Below are positions 1 through 7,987 of a stretch of DNA of 64,000 nt, one piece after another. How positions within the stretch are numbered: the stretch's first letter is position 1; the number at the start of each line of letters is the position of its first letter. This DNA is from Mesorhizobium silamurunense (GTDB taxonomy: Bacteria; Pseudomonadota; Alphaproteobacteria; Rhizobiales; Rhizobiaceae), in contig NZ_JHQR01000124.1 of assembly GCF_014843825.1 (NCBI RefSeq), positions 1-64,000 on the forward strand, in the 5' to 3' direction. The translations under genes were made by a program, and so were the position numbers. Under the pieces are notes generated by a model, which ran no database searches, was not told where the DNA came from, and worked only from the letters and a program-made list of their open reading frames with translations.

Positions 1-2
1 CC

Positions 3-482
3 CCAGCCCTCAACGAGAAGGGCATCGAAAGCCTGACAGTGGTCAACACGCCCATCGAGCGGGCGCGCCTGTATCTGCGGTACCATCCGATGCTCGGCCT
101 GCTCGCGGCATCTGATCCGGAGCGGACTTCACACCGCGCCTTTGGATTGCCGAATATGCAGATCACCGAAGACGAGAGCGCATGGCCGCAAAAGGTTTCG
201 ATGAGCGATGTGAAGTCGATGCGGGTCAACGTGCCGGGCGAAATGCCTGAGCCGATGGACCCGTTTGCGGCGCTCGAATATCTGAACAAAAAAGACAATT
301 ACGATATCACTGAAGCGGACCAGCAAATGATGGCCACCGGCGTGGGCCAGCTCATGGGCCAGTTCCTGCTCGACCGCAACGGCGTCGTTCGCTGGACGTT
401 CTCCGAGGTTTTCGATGGCGGCTTGGGCGCCCACCCGAACTCTGAGGCGATGATGTCGGCAGCGTCGCAAATCGGAAGGTAA
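3..482 (+). CDS. Peroxiredoxin-like (AhpC/TSA fold) protein, C-terminal part
   Basis: The gene enters from the left edge; the frame is open from base 3, so the first in-frame GTG at 39 is probably not the start. The visible 159 residues fit the second half of a thioredoxin-fold redoxin: a segment reading TVVNTP, then SDPERTSHRAFGL (the region after the peroxidatic site in AhpC/TSA proteins), and FLLDRNGVVRWTF, the usual last beta strands before a C-terminal helix. The active-site cysteine would lie outside the window, so peroxidase activity cannot be judged. It points away from the regulator relic that follows. Family assignment is moderate; substrate unknown. Confidence 0.6.
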   Translation, partial: PALNEKGIESLTVVNTPIERARLYLRYHPMLGLLAASDPERTSHRAFGLPNMQITEDESAWPQKVSMSDVKSMRVNVPGEMPEPMDPFAALEYLNKKDNYDITEADQQMMATGVGQLMGQFLLDRNGVVRWTFSEVFDGGLGAHPNSEAMMSAASQIGR

Positions 483-657
483 GGCGCAGCTTCGGTAATG
501 GGGCTAGGCGCAGGATTACGCGAAGTTTGCGGCCGTTGCCTGATAGGGGGCCCCACAATCGGCACCGCTCCCGCCTGCCGATGAACCCCGGAGGGGCCGG
601 GGGCGGTCGTCCAGCCGCCTTGCTACCAGCGCGAGTCGAGCGGCGTCCGCGTGCGGG

Positions 658-1113
658 CTAGCGGCCTCTGTTGCAGCTCTGCGGCGATGCGCGGACCTGC
701 CGCCCTAGGAGATTGTGCTCAACGGTTCTCAGATGCGCCAGCATCGCATTCTTCGCACCTTCCGGATCACGGCGAACCAGGCAATCCAGGATCACTTAGT
801 GCTCGTCGCAATACGCCTGGCGGCGTTCCTCTGAGAACGAGCGCTTCTTCATCTCGAACCAGGGTGACTGGTTGCGAATGGCGCGCATGAGATTGTGGAT
901 CTCTTTAAGGAAGTCGTTGCGGCAGCACGCGAACACCCGGTGATGGAACTCGACGTCCCAATGCTCGAAATCCGGCATCTCGATGGCGTCGCATGCGGTC
1001 TGGTGCGCTTCGCGAACCGCGTTCAGTTCGGTTGCGCTGGCATTGGTTGCGGCAAAGGCCGTGGCTGCCGGGTTCGAGCAACTGCCTGCCTCTTCGGCTG
1101 ACATGAGGCGCAA
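658..1113 (-). pseudogene. GntR-family (FCD domain) regulator, decayed C-terminal remnant
   Basis: The minus strand encodes the ligand-binding FCD domain of a FadR-type GntR regulator: a stretch with FEHWDVEFHHRVFACC (metal/ligand-binding D and H) followed by helices ending RRQAYCDEH. An in-frame TAA at 796-798 interrupts it. The same frame continues with VILDCLVRRDPEGAKNAMLAHL, the usual last FCD helix, to a TAG at 658-660. The N-terminal winged-helix DNA-binding domain is absent: upstream sequence runs straight into the 116-bp tandem repeat. A nonsense mutation plus a missing DNA-binding domain means this is dead. Confidence 0.75.
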
Positions 1114-1293
1114 CTGCGACCTTCAGCGTGGTTGCCGCTAGTGTCCGCTTTCAGCGGTTGGCAGGACTGGGTTCTACTGGCTGCCGGGTTCGAGCAACTG
1201 CCTGCCTCTTCGGCTGACATGAGGCGCAACTGCGACCTTCAGCGTGGTTGCCGCTAGTGTCCGCTTTCAGCGGTTGGCAGGACTGGGTTCTAC
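1062..1293. repeat. Exact 116-bp tandem duplication
   Basis: Bases 1062-1177 and 1178-1293 appear identical over the full 116 bp, directly abutting. The first copy overlaps the upstream end of the FCD remnant, and its coding content ends within the repeat. There is no internal open frame of note. Identity suggests a recent slippage or unequal-crossover event. Confidence 0.9.
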
Positions 1294-1379
1294 AGCGATG
1301 AGGCGCAAAACGGACAGAGGCTGGTGTGTTCGAACCCGTGTCCCAGGCCGATCGTCAAGCATCTAGCGTTCAGCCGGCG

Positions 1380-1859
1380 TCAGTTCGCCCTCTCGTTGCT
1401 CATCGCATAGAGGACGCTCAATTCTTCCCCGATTGCGACGATCAGGGTGGACACGCGGGCTCTCACCCGCCGAGGCAGTCGAATAAGACGCTCGATTAGG
1501 TGCCGACCTTCTGCGCTGGCAATGAAGTCAATGCACTCATCGACCGGCAGATGTGAAACCTCACGGCTACTCTCACCATTCTCCGGGAGGCCTTCGAAAA
1601 AGCGGCTGACGGGGACGCCCAGCGACTTGCCAATCTCGTAGATCATGGACGCACTCACGCGATTCCTTGCATTCTCGTATTTCTGGAGCTGTTGACAGCT
1701 GATACCTATCGATCGGGCAAGCTGCGCCTGCGATACGTCCGACTGCACGCGAACCGTCGCGATCTGCCTGCCGACATGAAGATCGGCGGGGTGAGGGTCG
1801 CGCCCGACCTTGGGCTTTTGCGCTGACGGGAAAGGGCTTGAGCGATTGGGTTTCAACAA
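1380..1859 (-). CDS. XRE-family helix-turn-helix regulator
   Basis: This 159-residue protein has one Cro/C1-type HTH (about residues 29-84): VGRQIATVRVQSDVSQAQLA, then SIGISCQQLQKYENARNRVS, the classic recognition helix plus following turn, then SMIYEIGKSLGVPVSRFFEG. A roughly 70-residue helical C-terminus follows with no known enzymatic motif. Rhizobial homologues of this type are common near mobile elements. The start drawn is a TTG at 1859; the basic, proline-rich first 25 residues may not be translated and a start closer to the HTH is possible. It probably represses itself or a neighbour; no operator was identified. Confidence 0.75.
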   Translation of the reverse strand: MLKPNRSSPFPSAQKPKVGRDPHPADLHVGRQIATVRVQSDVSQAQLARSIGISCQQLQKYENARNRVSASMIYEIGKSLGVPVSRFFEGLPENGESSREVSHLPVDECIDFIASAEGRHLIERLIRLPRRVRARVSTLIVAIGEELSVLYAMSNERAN

Positions 1860-1934
1860 TGCTTTCGATGCTCCAAGAGGTTATTCTCGGATAGAGTTTC
1901 CGTGGCAGGCGGACCTGGTTTTTTGTGTCGATCG

Positions 1935-3188
1935 TCAGCGGAGTTTGCGCGCAGGCGGCACAACGATGGTGCCCGAGTATCCGGAAATTGCGATCGCGGT
2001 GCCAAAGGTCCGAGAGCGGATTGCGAAACCGTCGAGAATATTTCGCGCTACATTGCCGATGGCGGTGACTGGAACCAATCTGCCTGTCCCGGATCCTAGA
2101 GGCTGATCTTCCCCGCCGATCACGACGGGCAGAAGGTCTATACCTTCGAGGCATCCGCTTGCGTTATAGCGGCAGGCGGCGACAATGCTTTGCCAGACTT
2201 CCGGCGGATCCCATTCGTTCTCGTCGGGATGCACGTGGAAGAGGAAATTGCCGAGACCGTAAAAGATCGGCGAGCCATTATAGATTTCCACTGCCTGAAG
2301 CACGGGTGCGCCATGACTGACGAAGAGGTCAGCGCCGGCGTCGACGCACATCCGGGCAAAGGCCTGTACCCAGCGCGGCACGTCCTGCCAACCTGGTTCC
2401 CAATGGTGATGGTGCAGGTAAGCAATGACGAAGTCGCCTTGCGAGGCCGCCTGCCGGATAGCGGACAGATGAATTTCCGCGCTTTGCGGATCTATCTCGA
2501 TCAGGCGACCGAAGTCGGCTGCCTGGGAAAATACGGTCCCGTAGAAATTGATCTCCGTGCCGCCCGCCACTTCCGGCGGATCGTCCGGTTGCGCATAGTT
2601 GGTCAGCTCGAAGTGCGAGCTTTGCAAGTGGCCGCCCAGCCTTGCGAGTCTCCGGAAATGCCCGTCAGGCACCCCAATCTTCCGGGCGGTGGTCAGGCGG
2701 TTGACGCCAGGGCGAGCAGGTCGTGAAGCGGTTCGGTTCGCGGCATACATGTTGGCCGGACCGGGGCCTGCATCGACTGCAAGCAGAGAGACCTGGCGAT
2801 AGCCCAGTTGGCGCCGGCCGAGTTTCGCGGCATGGGTTTCGTCAATCCCGATCCCGGCATGCAGGAAGCCCCGCGCCTCTACCTCCTCCAGGGTGGACTG
2901 GATGCCGCAAGGGCCGAGGTCGAAAGCGTGGTTGTTCGCCAAGGCAAGCGCGTTGAAGCCAATGTCTTGCAACGCATCCAGCACCTCGGGCCTGGAGTAA
3001 CCGAAGTATTTGCCCTTGGTCGGCCAGCCGCCGTGTTGGCCGAGAATCGTCGACTCAAAGTTCGTAAAGACAACGTCACCTTGTTGGAGAAAGCGTTCAA
3101 CCTCAGCGAACCGCTCGAGTTTGACATTACGGATGTCATGCGTGATCAGCGATTGGCCGGTCACGACCGCGCAAAAAGGGTCTTTCAT
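1935..3188 (-). CDS. CapA/PgsA-family metallophosphatase-like protein
   Basis: This 417-residue protein has the CapA architecture (calcineurin-like fold, poly-gamma-glutamate synthesis protein family). Visible motifs are VVFTNFEST near residue 40, LALANNHAFDLG (metal-binding N and H), a histidine cluster LHHHHWEPGW, and LFVSHGAPVLQ. No signal peptide or membrane segment is evident, so it is likely cytosolic, unlike capsule-linked CapA. ATG 3188 is preferred over GTG 3197 because an AAGAG sequence precedes it. It lies just downstream of the amino-acid ABC transporter genes in the same orientation and may be co-transcribed, suggesting a role in metabolism of the imported compound. The specific reaction is unknown. 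Confidence 0.75.
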   Translation of the reverse strand: MKDPFCAVVTGQSLITHDIRNVKLERFAEVERFLQQGDVVFTNFESTILGQHGGWPTKGKYFGYSRPEVLDALQDIGFNALALANNHAFDLGPCGIQSTLEEVEARGFLHAGIGIDETHAAKLGRRQLGYRQVSLLAVDAGPGPANMYAANRTASRPARPGVNRLTTARKIGVPDGHFRRLARLGGHLQSSHFELTNYAQPDDPPEVAGGTEINFYGTVFSQAADFGRLIEIDPQSAEIHLSAIRQAASQGDFVIAYLHHHHWEPGWQDVPRWVQAFARMCVDAGADLFVSHGAPVLQAVEIYNGSPIFYGLGNFLFHVHPDENEWDPPEVWQSIVAACRYNASGCLEGIDLLPVVIGGEDQPLGSGTGRLVPVTAIGNVARNILDGFAIRSRTFGTAIAISGYSGTIVVPPARKLR

Positions 3189-3267
3189 CGAACGCACTCT
3201 TTGGATGTGAAGGGTGTGGCGTCGGCACGCGCCAGGCGCCAGATCGAAGTCGAATCCGCTTCCTCGG

Positions 3268-4116
3268 CTATTTCGATAAGGCTGGGGCGATATCCGCCTT
3301 GAACCACTTCAGGCTGAGCGCCTTGATGGTTCCGTCCTTGGTTGCTGCCTCGATCGCCGCGTTGAACTTGTTGACCAACTCGGTATCGTCCTTGCGCATG
3401 CCCGCGCCTACGCCCGGTCCCCAAAGGCCGCCCTTCAGTTCCGGACCGAAGAACACTGCACTGGAGCCATCAGGCGTCTCCAGGAAGTCGCGCCATGTGA
3501 AATAATCGGCGAGCCCGCCGTCTACGCGCCCAGCCACAAGATCGAGCTTAAGGTTGTCGAGGCTGTCATAGCTGCGAATAGTGACGACATCTCCGAGGAG
3601 TTGCTTCACCACAGCCTCCGAGTTCGATGAACGAAGGACACCAATGGCTTTACCGCTGAGGGTCGATCTGACACGCTCAATAGTTGCCTTCTCCTTGGCT
3701 CCGACGGTCGAGAGGTTGACTTGTTCCTTAGTGTCGCCGGCATCGAGCCCAAGCTGCTTGCGTACGACGAATTGGTTGAAGCCGCTGGCGTAGGGAGTGG
3801 AGAATGCGATCTGTTGCTTACGCTTCTCGGTAATCGCCATGCCGGACATTATGACGTCGTACTTGCCGACGAGCAGCGCCGGAATGATCCCATCCCAATC
3901 CTGTGCGACGAAGCTGCATTTGATCTTCATGCGATTACACAGCTCGAGACCGACATCGACATCGAAACCATAAAGATTGCCATTCGCATCGGTCCCGTCC
4001 CAGGGCGGCGACGCGCCCTCGGTGGCAATCGAAATCGTTCGCTCGGCCTCGGCCCGGGCCGGGAATGCCGCAATCAAGCAAGCGATAGAAACGGCAATAG
4101 CTAAGCGAATGCGCAT
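3268..4116 (-). CDS. Polar amino-acid ABC transporter, periplasmic binding protein
   Basis: A family 3 extracellular solute-binding protein (HisJ/ArgT/OccT type) of 282 residues. It begins with a clear Sec signal peptide (MRIRLAIAVSIACLIAAFPARA). Hallmarks of the two-lobe fold follow: the NLYGFDVDVGLELCNRM strand-helix, WDGIIPALLVGKYDVIMSGMAIT, and YFTWRDFLE late in the protein. ATG 4116 is chosen because AGAGGTG sits just upstream and the signal peptide begins there. It follows the two permease genes on the same strand. The ligand is likely a basic or opine-like amino acid by family, but cannot be read from sequence. Confidence 0.88.
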   Translation of the reverse strand: MRIRLAIAVSIACLIAAFPARAEAERTISIATEGASPPWDGTDANGNLYGFDVDVGLELCNRMKIKCSFVAQDWDGIIPALLVGKYDVIMSGMAITEKRKQQIAFSTPYASGFNQFVVRKQLGLDAGDTKEQVNLSTVGAKEKATIERVRSTLSGKAIGVLRSSNSEAVVKQLLGDVVTIRSYDSLDNLKLDLVAGRVDGGLADYFTWRDFLETPDGSSAVFFGPELKGGLWGPGVGAGMRKDDTELVNKFNAAIEAATKDGTIKALSLKWFKADIAPALSK

Positions 4117-4169
4117 AAGGCACCTCTTTTGATTTGGGATCGGTGGGAAGGCAGCTGTAGGCTGCGGCG

Positions 4170-4919
4170 TCACGGCACGGGTGTCGTGATCTCGTGGTTA
4201 GGCAAGGCCAGGCGGAACCGCACCTTGCCTCGTCGCTTTGGATGATCGTCTGTCGAAAGCCGCCGTTCGAGGAACTGGGTCGCCTTCACAGCGAGCGTCG
4301 TCAGCGCTAGATAGATCGCTCCCGCAACAATAAAGATCTCGTAAGGTGCGAACGTGGACGACACAAGCTGTCGAGCCATGCCGGTTATCTCGAGCAGCGT
4401 TACGGTGCTCGCCAGAGATGAGCCCTTGATCATCCCCACCACCTCGTTCCCGTACGCCGGCAGCGATATCCTGAAAGCGATCGGGAAGATTACAAGGCGG
4501 GCGATCTGGAGGCGTTTCAGGCCCAGCGCTACGGCAGCCTCGACAACACCCTTCGGCACGGACTGGAGACCACGGCATAGGATTTCGGTCGTGTGCGCTG
4601 CACTGTTCAGCGAAAAAGCAAACAAGGCGCACCAGAATGGATCTCGCAAGACTACCCAAAAGGCACTGGCTCTCACTGCTTCGATCTGGCCCAGACCGTA
4701 ATAGAGCAGGAAGAGTTGTACGAGCATGGGCGTTCCGCGAATGACATAGGTGTAGGCCAGCACCGCTAGCGACAGGCTGGGGCGGCCAAACGCGCGGACG
4801 AAGGCCAGCGGAACCGACAACAGAAATCCCGCCGTCAGCGACAGAACCGTCAGGGTCAAGGTGAGGCCAATGCCGGACGGCAGGACCATCATAGCTTCGA
4901 ACATCAAGCTAAGGTTCAT
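4170..4919 (-). CDS. Amino-acid ABC transporter permease (HisM/OccM type)
   Basis: This 249-residue inner-membrane protein has five predicted hydrophobic segments and the HisM-type cytoplasmic coupling loop, with VVEAAVALGLKRLQIARLVIFPIAFRISLPAYGNE around residues 130-165 (EAA motif that docks the ATPase). RGTPMLVQLFLLYYG is the typical second-segment signature. It sits between the HisQ-like partner (4932-5591) and the binding protein (3268-4116), 12 and 53 bp away, so the three form one minus-strand operon. No ATPase gene accompanies them in this window. Confidence 0.88.
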   Translation of the reverse strand: MNLSLMFEAMMVLPSGIGLTLTLTVLSLTAGFLLSVPLAFVRAFGRPSLSLAVLAYTYVIRGTPMLVQLFLLYYGLGQIEAVRASAFWVVLRDPFWCALFAFSLNSAAHTTEILCRGLQSVPKGVVEAAVALGLKRLQIARLVIFPIAFRISLPAYGNEVVGMIKGSSLASTVTLLEITGMARQLVSSTFAPYEIFIVAGAIYLALTTLAVKATQFLERRLSTDDHPKRRGKVRFRLALPNHEITTPVP

Positions 4920-4931
4920 CGCGGCGCCCCT

Positions 4932-5591
4932 CTATCGACCGAGAGCTGGATAGCGCCGCTCCGCCAGCCGGATCGACAGCAGGGTGATCGTCGTTAGCGA
5001 CAGGTAGAGGGCTGACGCCGCAAGATAGAAGGTCAAGGGCGCGCGCAACGATCCGGCGCCGACAAAGGCGACGCGCATGATGTCGGTCAAGCCGACGATC
5101 GAAACCAGCGCGGTATCCTTGAATAGCGATATCCAAAGATTGCCATAGGCGGGCAATGCCAGCCGCAGCATCTGCGGCCCAATGACAAATGCCCACCGCT
5201 GCCAGGCGTTCAACCCAAGCGACTTCGCGGCCTCGGTCTGTCCCGCTGGGACGGCCGCAATCGCCCCACGGAAAACTTCAGTGGCATAACCGCTGAAGAC
5301 CACCGTGAGCGCGATGACCCCAGCGGTAAAAGCATTCACTTCCACATACCTGCCGGCGACCTTGCTGGCGAAGATGGTGCCCCCGAAGTAGATGAGCAGG
5401 ATGATGAGGAGTTCTGGAACACCGCGAACGACTGTCGTGTAGCCCGTCACCGCAGCTTTGAAACGGGAAGCGGGAGAGCTCTTCGACATGGCCAACAAGA
5501 GCCCAATCACCGTACCGAGGGACCCGCTAACGAGACCAAGGCTCACAGTAACCATGAAGGCGGCAGCAAACTGAGCAGTAAAACCGCCCAT
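4932..5591 (-). CDS. Amino-acid ABC transporter permease (HisQ/OccQ type)
   Basis: A polar amino-acid permease of 219 residues with about five membrane spans. The RGVPELLIILLIYFGG motif and the EAA loop (TEAAKSLGLNAWQRWAFV, then LRLALPAYGNLW) identify the HisQ branch. ATG 5591 has GGAAGAG six bases upstream and starts right before the first membrane helix; a GTG at 5627 would add 12 non-hydrophobic residues and is less likely. It is first in the operon with HisM-like and binding-protein genes. It should pair with the 4170-4919 protein to form the channel. Confidence 0.87.
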   Translation of the reverse strand: MGGFTAQFAAAFMVTVSLGLVSGSLGTVIGLLLAMSKSSPASRFKAAVTGYTTVVRGVPELLIILLIYFGGTIFASKVAGRYVEVNAFTAGVIALTVVFSGYATEVFRGAIAAVPAGQTEAAKSLGLNAWQRWAFVIGPQMLRLALPAYGNLWISLFKDTALVSIVGLTDIMRVAFVGAGSLRAPLTFYLAASALYLSLTTITLLSIRLAERRYPALGR

Positions 5592-5922
5592 GGCACTCTT
5601 CCATCGATTTGGGACTTCGCAATTCACGCTACGTCTTTAGCGCATGCCTTCGGCTTATTAACGAAGCCTGCGAAGTCAACTAAGGACAAACTGCATTATA
5701 TTTTGCAGAATTCTCCTTAGCCTATCGACGTTGTCGATCAGTTCAATCTATAATTTTCAATATTTTAGCTATAACGGGTGATTATACACGCCCCCTTCCT
5801 CAGCATTCGGAAAGACTGGGTCTGGTGGAATCGAGGCCTTGTTGCGACAAGAGTTCCGCTGACCGGCTGATTTTGGCCACGTTCGATCAAGAAGGGGAAC
5901 GTGATCCTCGCCACGGTTTCAA
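5592..5922. promoter_or_regulatory. AT-rich intergenic region upstream of the ABC operon
   Basis: No gene is seen. The stretch 5690-5790 is distinctly AT-rich against its neighbours (runs such as TGCATTATATTTTGC and TATAATTTTCAATATTTTAGC) and lies directly upstream of the leftward transporter operon, so it most likely holds its promoter. No clear operator palindrome or terminator stands out. Confidence 0.4.
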
Positions 5923-6141
5923 TCAGAAATCATCGTCAGGCCTGACCAATTCGACGTGGCCGACGCCGAGGGCCTGAGCCAGTTCATAAAGCGTGATCAC
6001 GGTCGGGTTCCTCCACCCACGTTCCAGGCCGCTGAGATACTGCTGGCTGAAGCCGGAACGCGCCTCGACTTCTTCCTGGGTCAGACCCTTCTCTCGACGC
6101 AGGCGGGCGAAGTTTCGGCCGACCAATTTGCGCATATCCAT
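5923..6141 (-). CDS. Small XRE-family HTH protein
   Basis: A 72-residue single-domain Cro/C1 repressor: VGRNFARLRREKGLTQEEV, ARSGFSQQYLSGLERGWRNPT (recognition helix and turn), VITLYELAQALGVGHVELV. There is almost nothing outside the HTH, as in small phage-type or toxin-antitoxin-type regulators. The neighbouring gene 6187-6435 on the same strand encodes a second, different XRE protein, separated by 45 bp; the pair may be co-transcribed. No toxin is adjacent, so an antitoxin role is not supported. Confidence 0.8.
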   Translation of the reverse strand: MDMRKLVGRNFARLRREKGLTQEEVEARSGFSQQYLSGLERGWRNPTVITLYELAQALGVGHVELVRPDDDF

Positions 6142-6186
6142 GCGCTGGAAGATCGCGACTTACATACTCTGAGTCTATCAAATTCT

Positions 6187-6435
6187 CTATTCGTCAAGTT
6201 CAGACTTCGATCCCTGCAGATCATCTGAGGGCCGTTTCAGCAATTCTGCGGCGTCCACGCCCAGCACTTCGGCCAGCCGGTCAACGACATCGATGCTGGC
6301 GTTATACACGTTGCGTTCCAACGAACTGATGTAGGTGCGATCGATCCCTGCCTGATGCGCAAGCTCCTCCTGTGACAGGCCTTTGGCCTGCCGCAAAGCT
6401 CTCAGGTTTCGCGCGAATACCTCCCGGATTTCCAT
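6187..6435 (-). CDS. Small XRE-family HTH protein
   Basis: An 82-residue Cro/C1-type repressor: ARNLRALRQAKGLSQEELAHQAGIDRTYISSLERNVYNASIDVVDRLAEVLGVDAAELL. The 'YISSLERN..NASIDVVDRLA' wording is typical of rhizobial repressors carried on plasmids and ICEs. The short acidic/basic tail (DLQGSKSELDE) is unremarkable. It lies upstream of the 5923-6141 XRE gene on the same strand. The motif GAGTAT occurs twice just upstream of its start (near 6459 and 6475) and once, inverted, in front of the second gene (near 6166), a possible shared operator. Confidence 0.8.
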   Translation of the reverse strand: MEIREVFARNLRALRQAKGLSQEELAHQAGIDRTYISSLERNVYNASIDVVDRLAEVLGVDAAELLKRPSDDLQGSKSELDE

Positions 6436-6805
6436 AAATCCGAGAGCAGCGCCTTGAAGAGTATTTCACCACGGAGTATTCTCGACAAACGACATTCGGA
6501 AAGCCCAGATTCCGTGGTTGGTTTGGACAGGAAGAGCTCCGCTCGGGTTCATGCTTCTCTTCGCGGTCGGCGTCAGCCGCCGCAAGATGGGGCCGGAAAG
6601 GCCAGTGAGCCGGATTTAAAATATGTAAACGGCTGTTCTGAGGAAGACGTGCATCGTCTCGGCACCAGGTCCGAAAAGGCATCCACTCAGAGATTGCGCA
6701 CACTTTGTATCAAAGGCCGTTACAAACAAGAGGTCCCCGCCACCATCTGCCCGCCTGACAATTCGGAGTTGATGAGAGGCGCCTTCAAAAGAGGATCGCA
6801 AAAGG
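6436..6805. promoter_or_regulatory. Divergent intergenic region between XRE and LysR genes
   Basis: I see no convincing gene. It separates the leftward XRE genes from the rightward LysR gene and should contain both promoters. The left part holds the two GAGTAT boxes (about 6459-6464 and 6475-6480). A weak reading frame runs through the region but lacks any recognisable domain and has coding character unlike the neighbours. Confidence 0.35.
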
Positions 6806-7765
6806 ATGGAGTTGCTGCAGAGCGGCCTGAAGCTCCGACAATTGCAGATCTTTCGAGAGGTGCTGCGGGCCGGATCGACGAGGCGAGCAGCTGCCGCACT
6901 GGGGATAAGCCAACCCGCAGTAAGTCAGCAGGTGAAGCAACTTGAAACCGCACTAGGCATCCCACTCTTTGCGAGGTCGACCAACCGCATCGTTCCGTCG
7001 CGAGAAGCCTGGGAACTCCTGCGCAACGTCGAACTGGCTCTGACGTCACTGGATCGACTGGAAGCCTCGATTTTCGCGATGAAGAACGAGGAGCGTCAGC
7101 AGATCGCGATTGCCGCACCTCCGGTCTTCGGGTTCGTCACCTTGCCGAAGGCCGTGGCGACTATCCGTTCGAAAACCGGTTCGAGTGTCCGATCGATTTC
7201 GGGAAACTATCACCAGGTGGGCGAGCACATCCTGTCCGGACGGGCGGATCTTGGCATCTCACGGCTGCCGTTGGACCCGCGCCTGTTTGAGTGGGCGCCA
7301 CTCGGCTCAGCGCGCAACGTATGCATCTTTCATCCAGGACACCGTTTTTCAAAACTGGCGCGAATCGAGGCAAATGACCTGGCGGGCGAAACGATCGTCG
7401 ATATTGATCCCGAATTCGCGTCGCATCAGATGAACTTCAACGCGCTACGCTTTGCCGGATTTGAGCCGGACATACTGGTGGAATATGACTCCAACGGTTA
7501 CGAGGTAGGGTTCGTCTCCGCCGGCCTTGGTGTCTCCATCACCAACGAGCTCATTGCGCGCGAATATTCGGCGTTCCAACTGGAAGCAAAACCAGTAGAA
7601 CCATCTGCGCTTTATCACTACGTGGCCATTTGGCAGAGAGGCAGGGCGTTTTCCGGCACCTTGGAGGTCGCTCTCGAAGCAATCATGTCCGCCTTCGCAA
7701 ACTGTCTTCCGGCAAACCATACAACGAGAGACATGGATCGGCCCGCTTTAGCGGCCCGACGCTAA
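6806..7765 (+). CDS. LysR-family regulator at the end of the trb operon
   Basis: A 319-residue LysR regulator. The N-terminal winged HTH (about residues 9-67: LRQLQIFREVLRAGSTRRAAAALGISQPAVSQQVKQLE) is followed by a periplasmic-binding-like effector domain (from about 90: IAAPPVFGFVTLPKAV; later FVSAGLGVSITNELIA). It converges on the DUF2274 gene, ending three codons into it, and LysR genes of this kind commonly close the trb cluster in rhizobial ICEs. A diverged second copy of its last ~80 codons sits at 33.8-34.04 kb, which marks this gene as part of the ICE backbone rather than the upstream transporter. Target genes are unknown. Confidence 0.85.
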   Translation: MELLQSGLKLRQLQIFREVLRAGSTRRAAAALGISQPAVSQQVKQLETALGIPLFARSTNRIVPSREAWELLRNVELALTSLDRLEASIFAMKNEERQQIAIAAPPVFGFVTLPKAVATIRSKTGSSVRSISGNYHQVGEHILSGRADLGISRLPLDPRLFEWAPLGSARNVCIFHPGHRFSKLARIEANDLAGETIVDIDPEFASHQMNFNALRFAGFEPDILVEYDSNGYEVGFVSAGLGVSITNELIAREYSAFQLEAKPVEPSALYHYVAIWQRGRAFSGTLEVALEAIMSAFANCLPANHTTRDMDRPALAARR

Positions 7766-7986
7766 GCCCTTCGCTCATGCTTGGCTTTAGCAAAGCCGCG
7801 ATCGGTTGCGATGAAGCGTTCAAGCATGGGCACGATCAATCGCGCGGAATCGGTAGACGCCTGCCCGGCTTCGCGTCCAAGGATCTCGGCATATCTGGTA
7901 AGGTCGCGATGCAGCGATGCCGGCAGTTCCACGGTGACTTTGACAGGCTTGTCGTCGGCAATCGGACCGAGTTTCAGTTTGGCCAT
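7762..7986 (-). CDS. DUF2274 protein of the trb operon
   Basis: A 74-residue DUF2274 protein, the small gene regularly found after trbI in alphaproteobacterial conjugation operons. It starts MAKLKLGPIADDKPVKVTVELPASLHRDL and looks like a ribbon-helix-helix-type fold (short strand, then LHRDLTRYAEIL and LIVPMLERFIAT helices). ATG 7986 is chosen over the in-frame ATG at 7998, which itself forms part of the GGAGG ribosome-binding site. It is one base from the trbI stop codon, so translation is probably coupled. Function in transfer has not been defined. Confidence 0.85.
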   Translation of the reverse strand: MAKLKLGPIADDKPVKVTVELPASLHRDLTRYAEILGREAGQASTDSARLIVPMLERFIATDRGFAKAKHERRA

Positions 7987-7987
7987 T

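Noticed and set aside
4932-5627. GTG start at 5627 for the HisQ-like permease
   Set aside because: ATG 5591 has a better ribosome-binding site and begins at the first membrane segment.
6454-6945. 163-codon frame before and into the LysR gene
   Set aside because: It overlaps the LysR start in another frame, has no domain and atypical composition.
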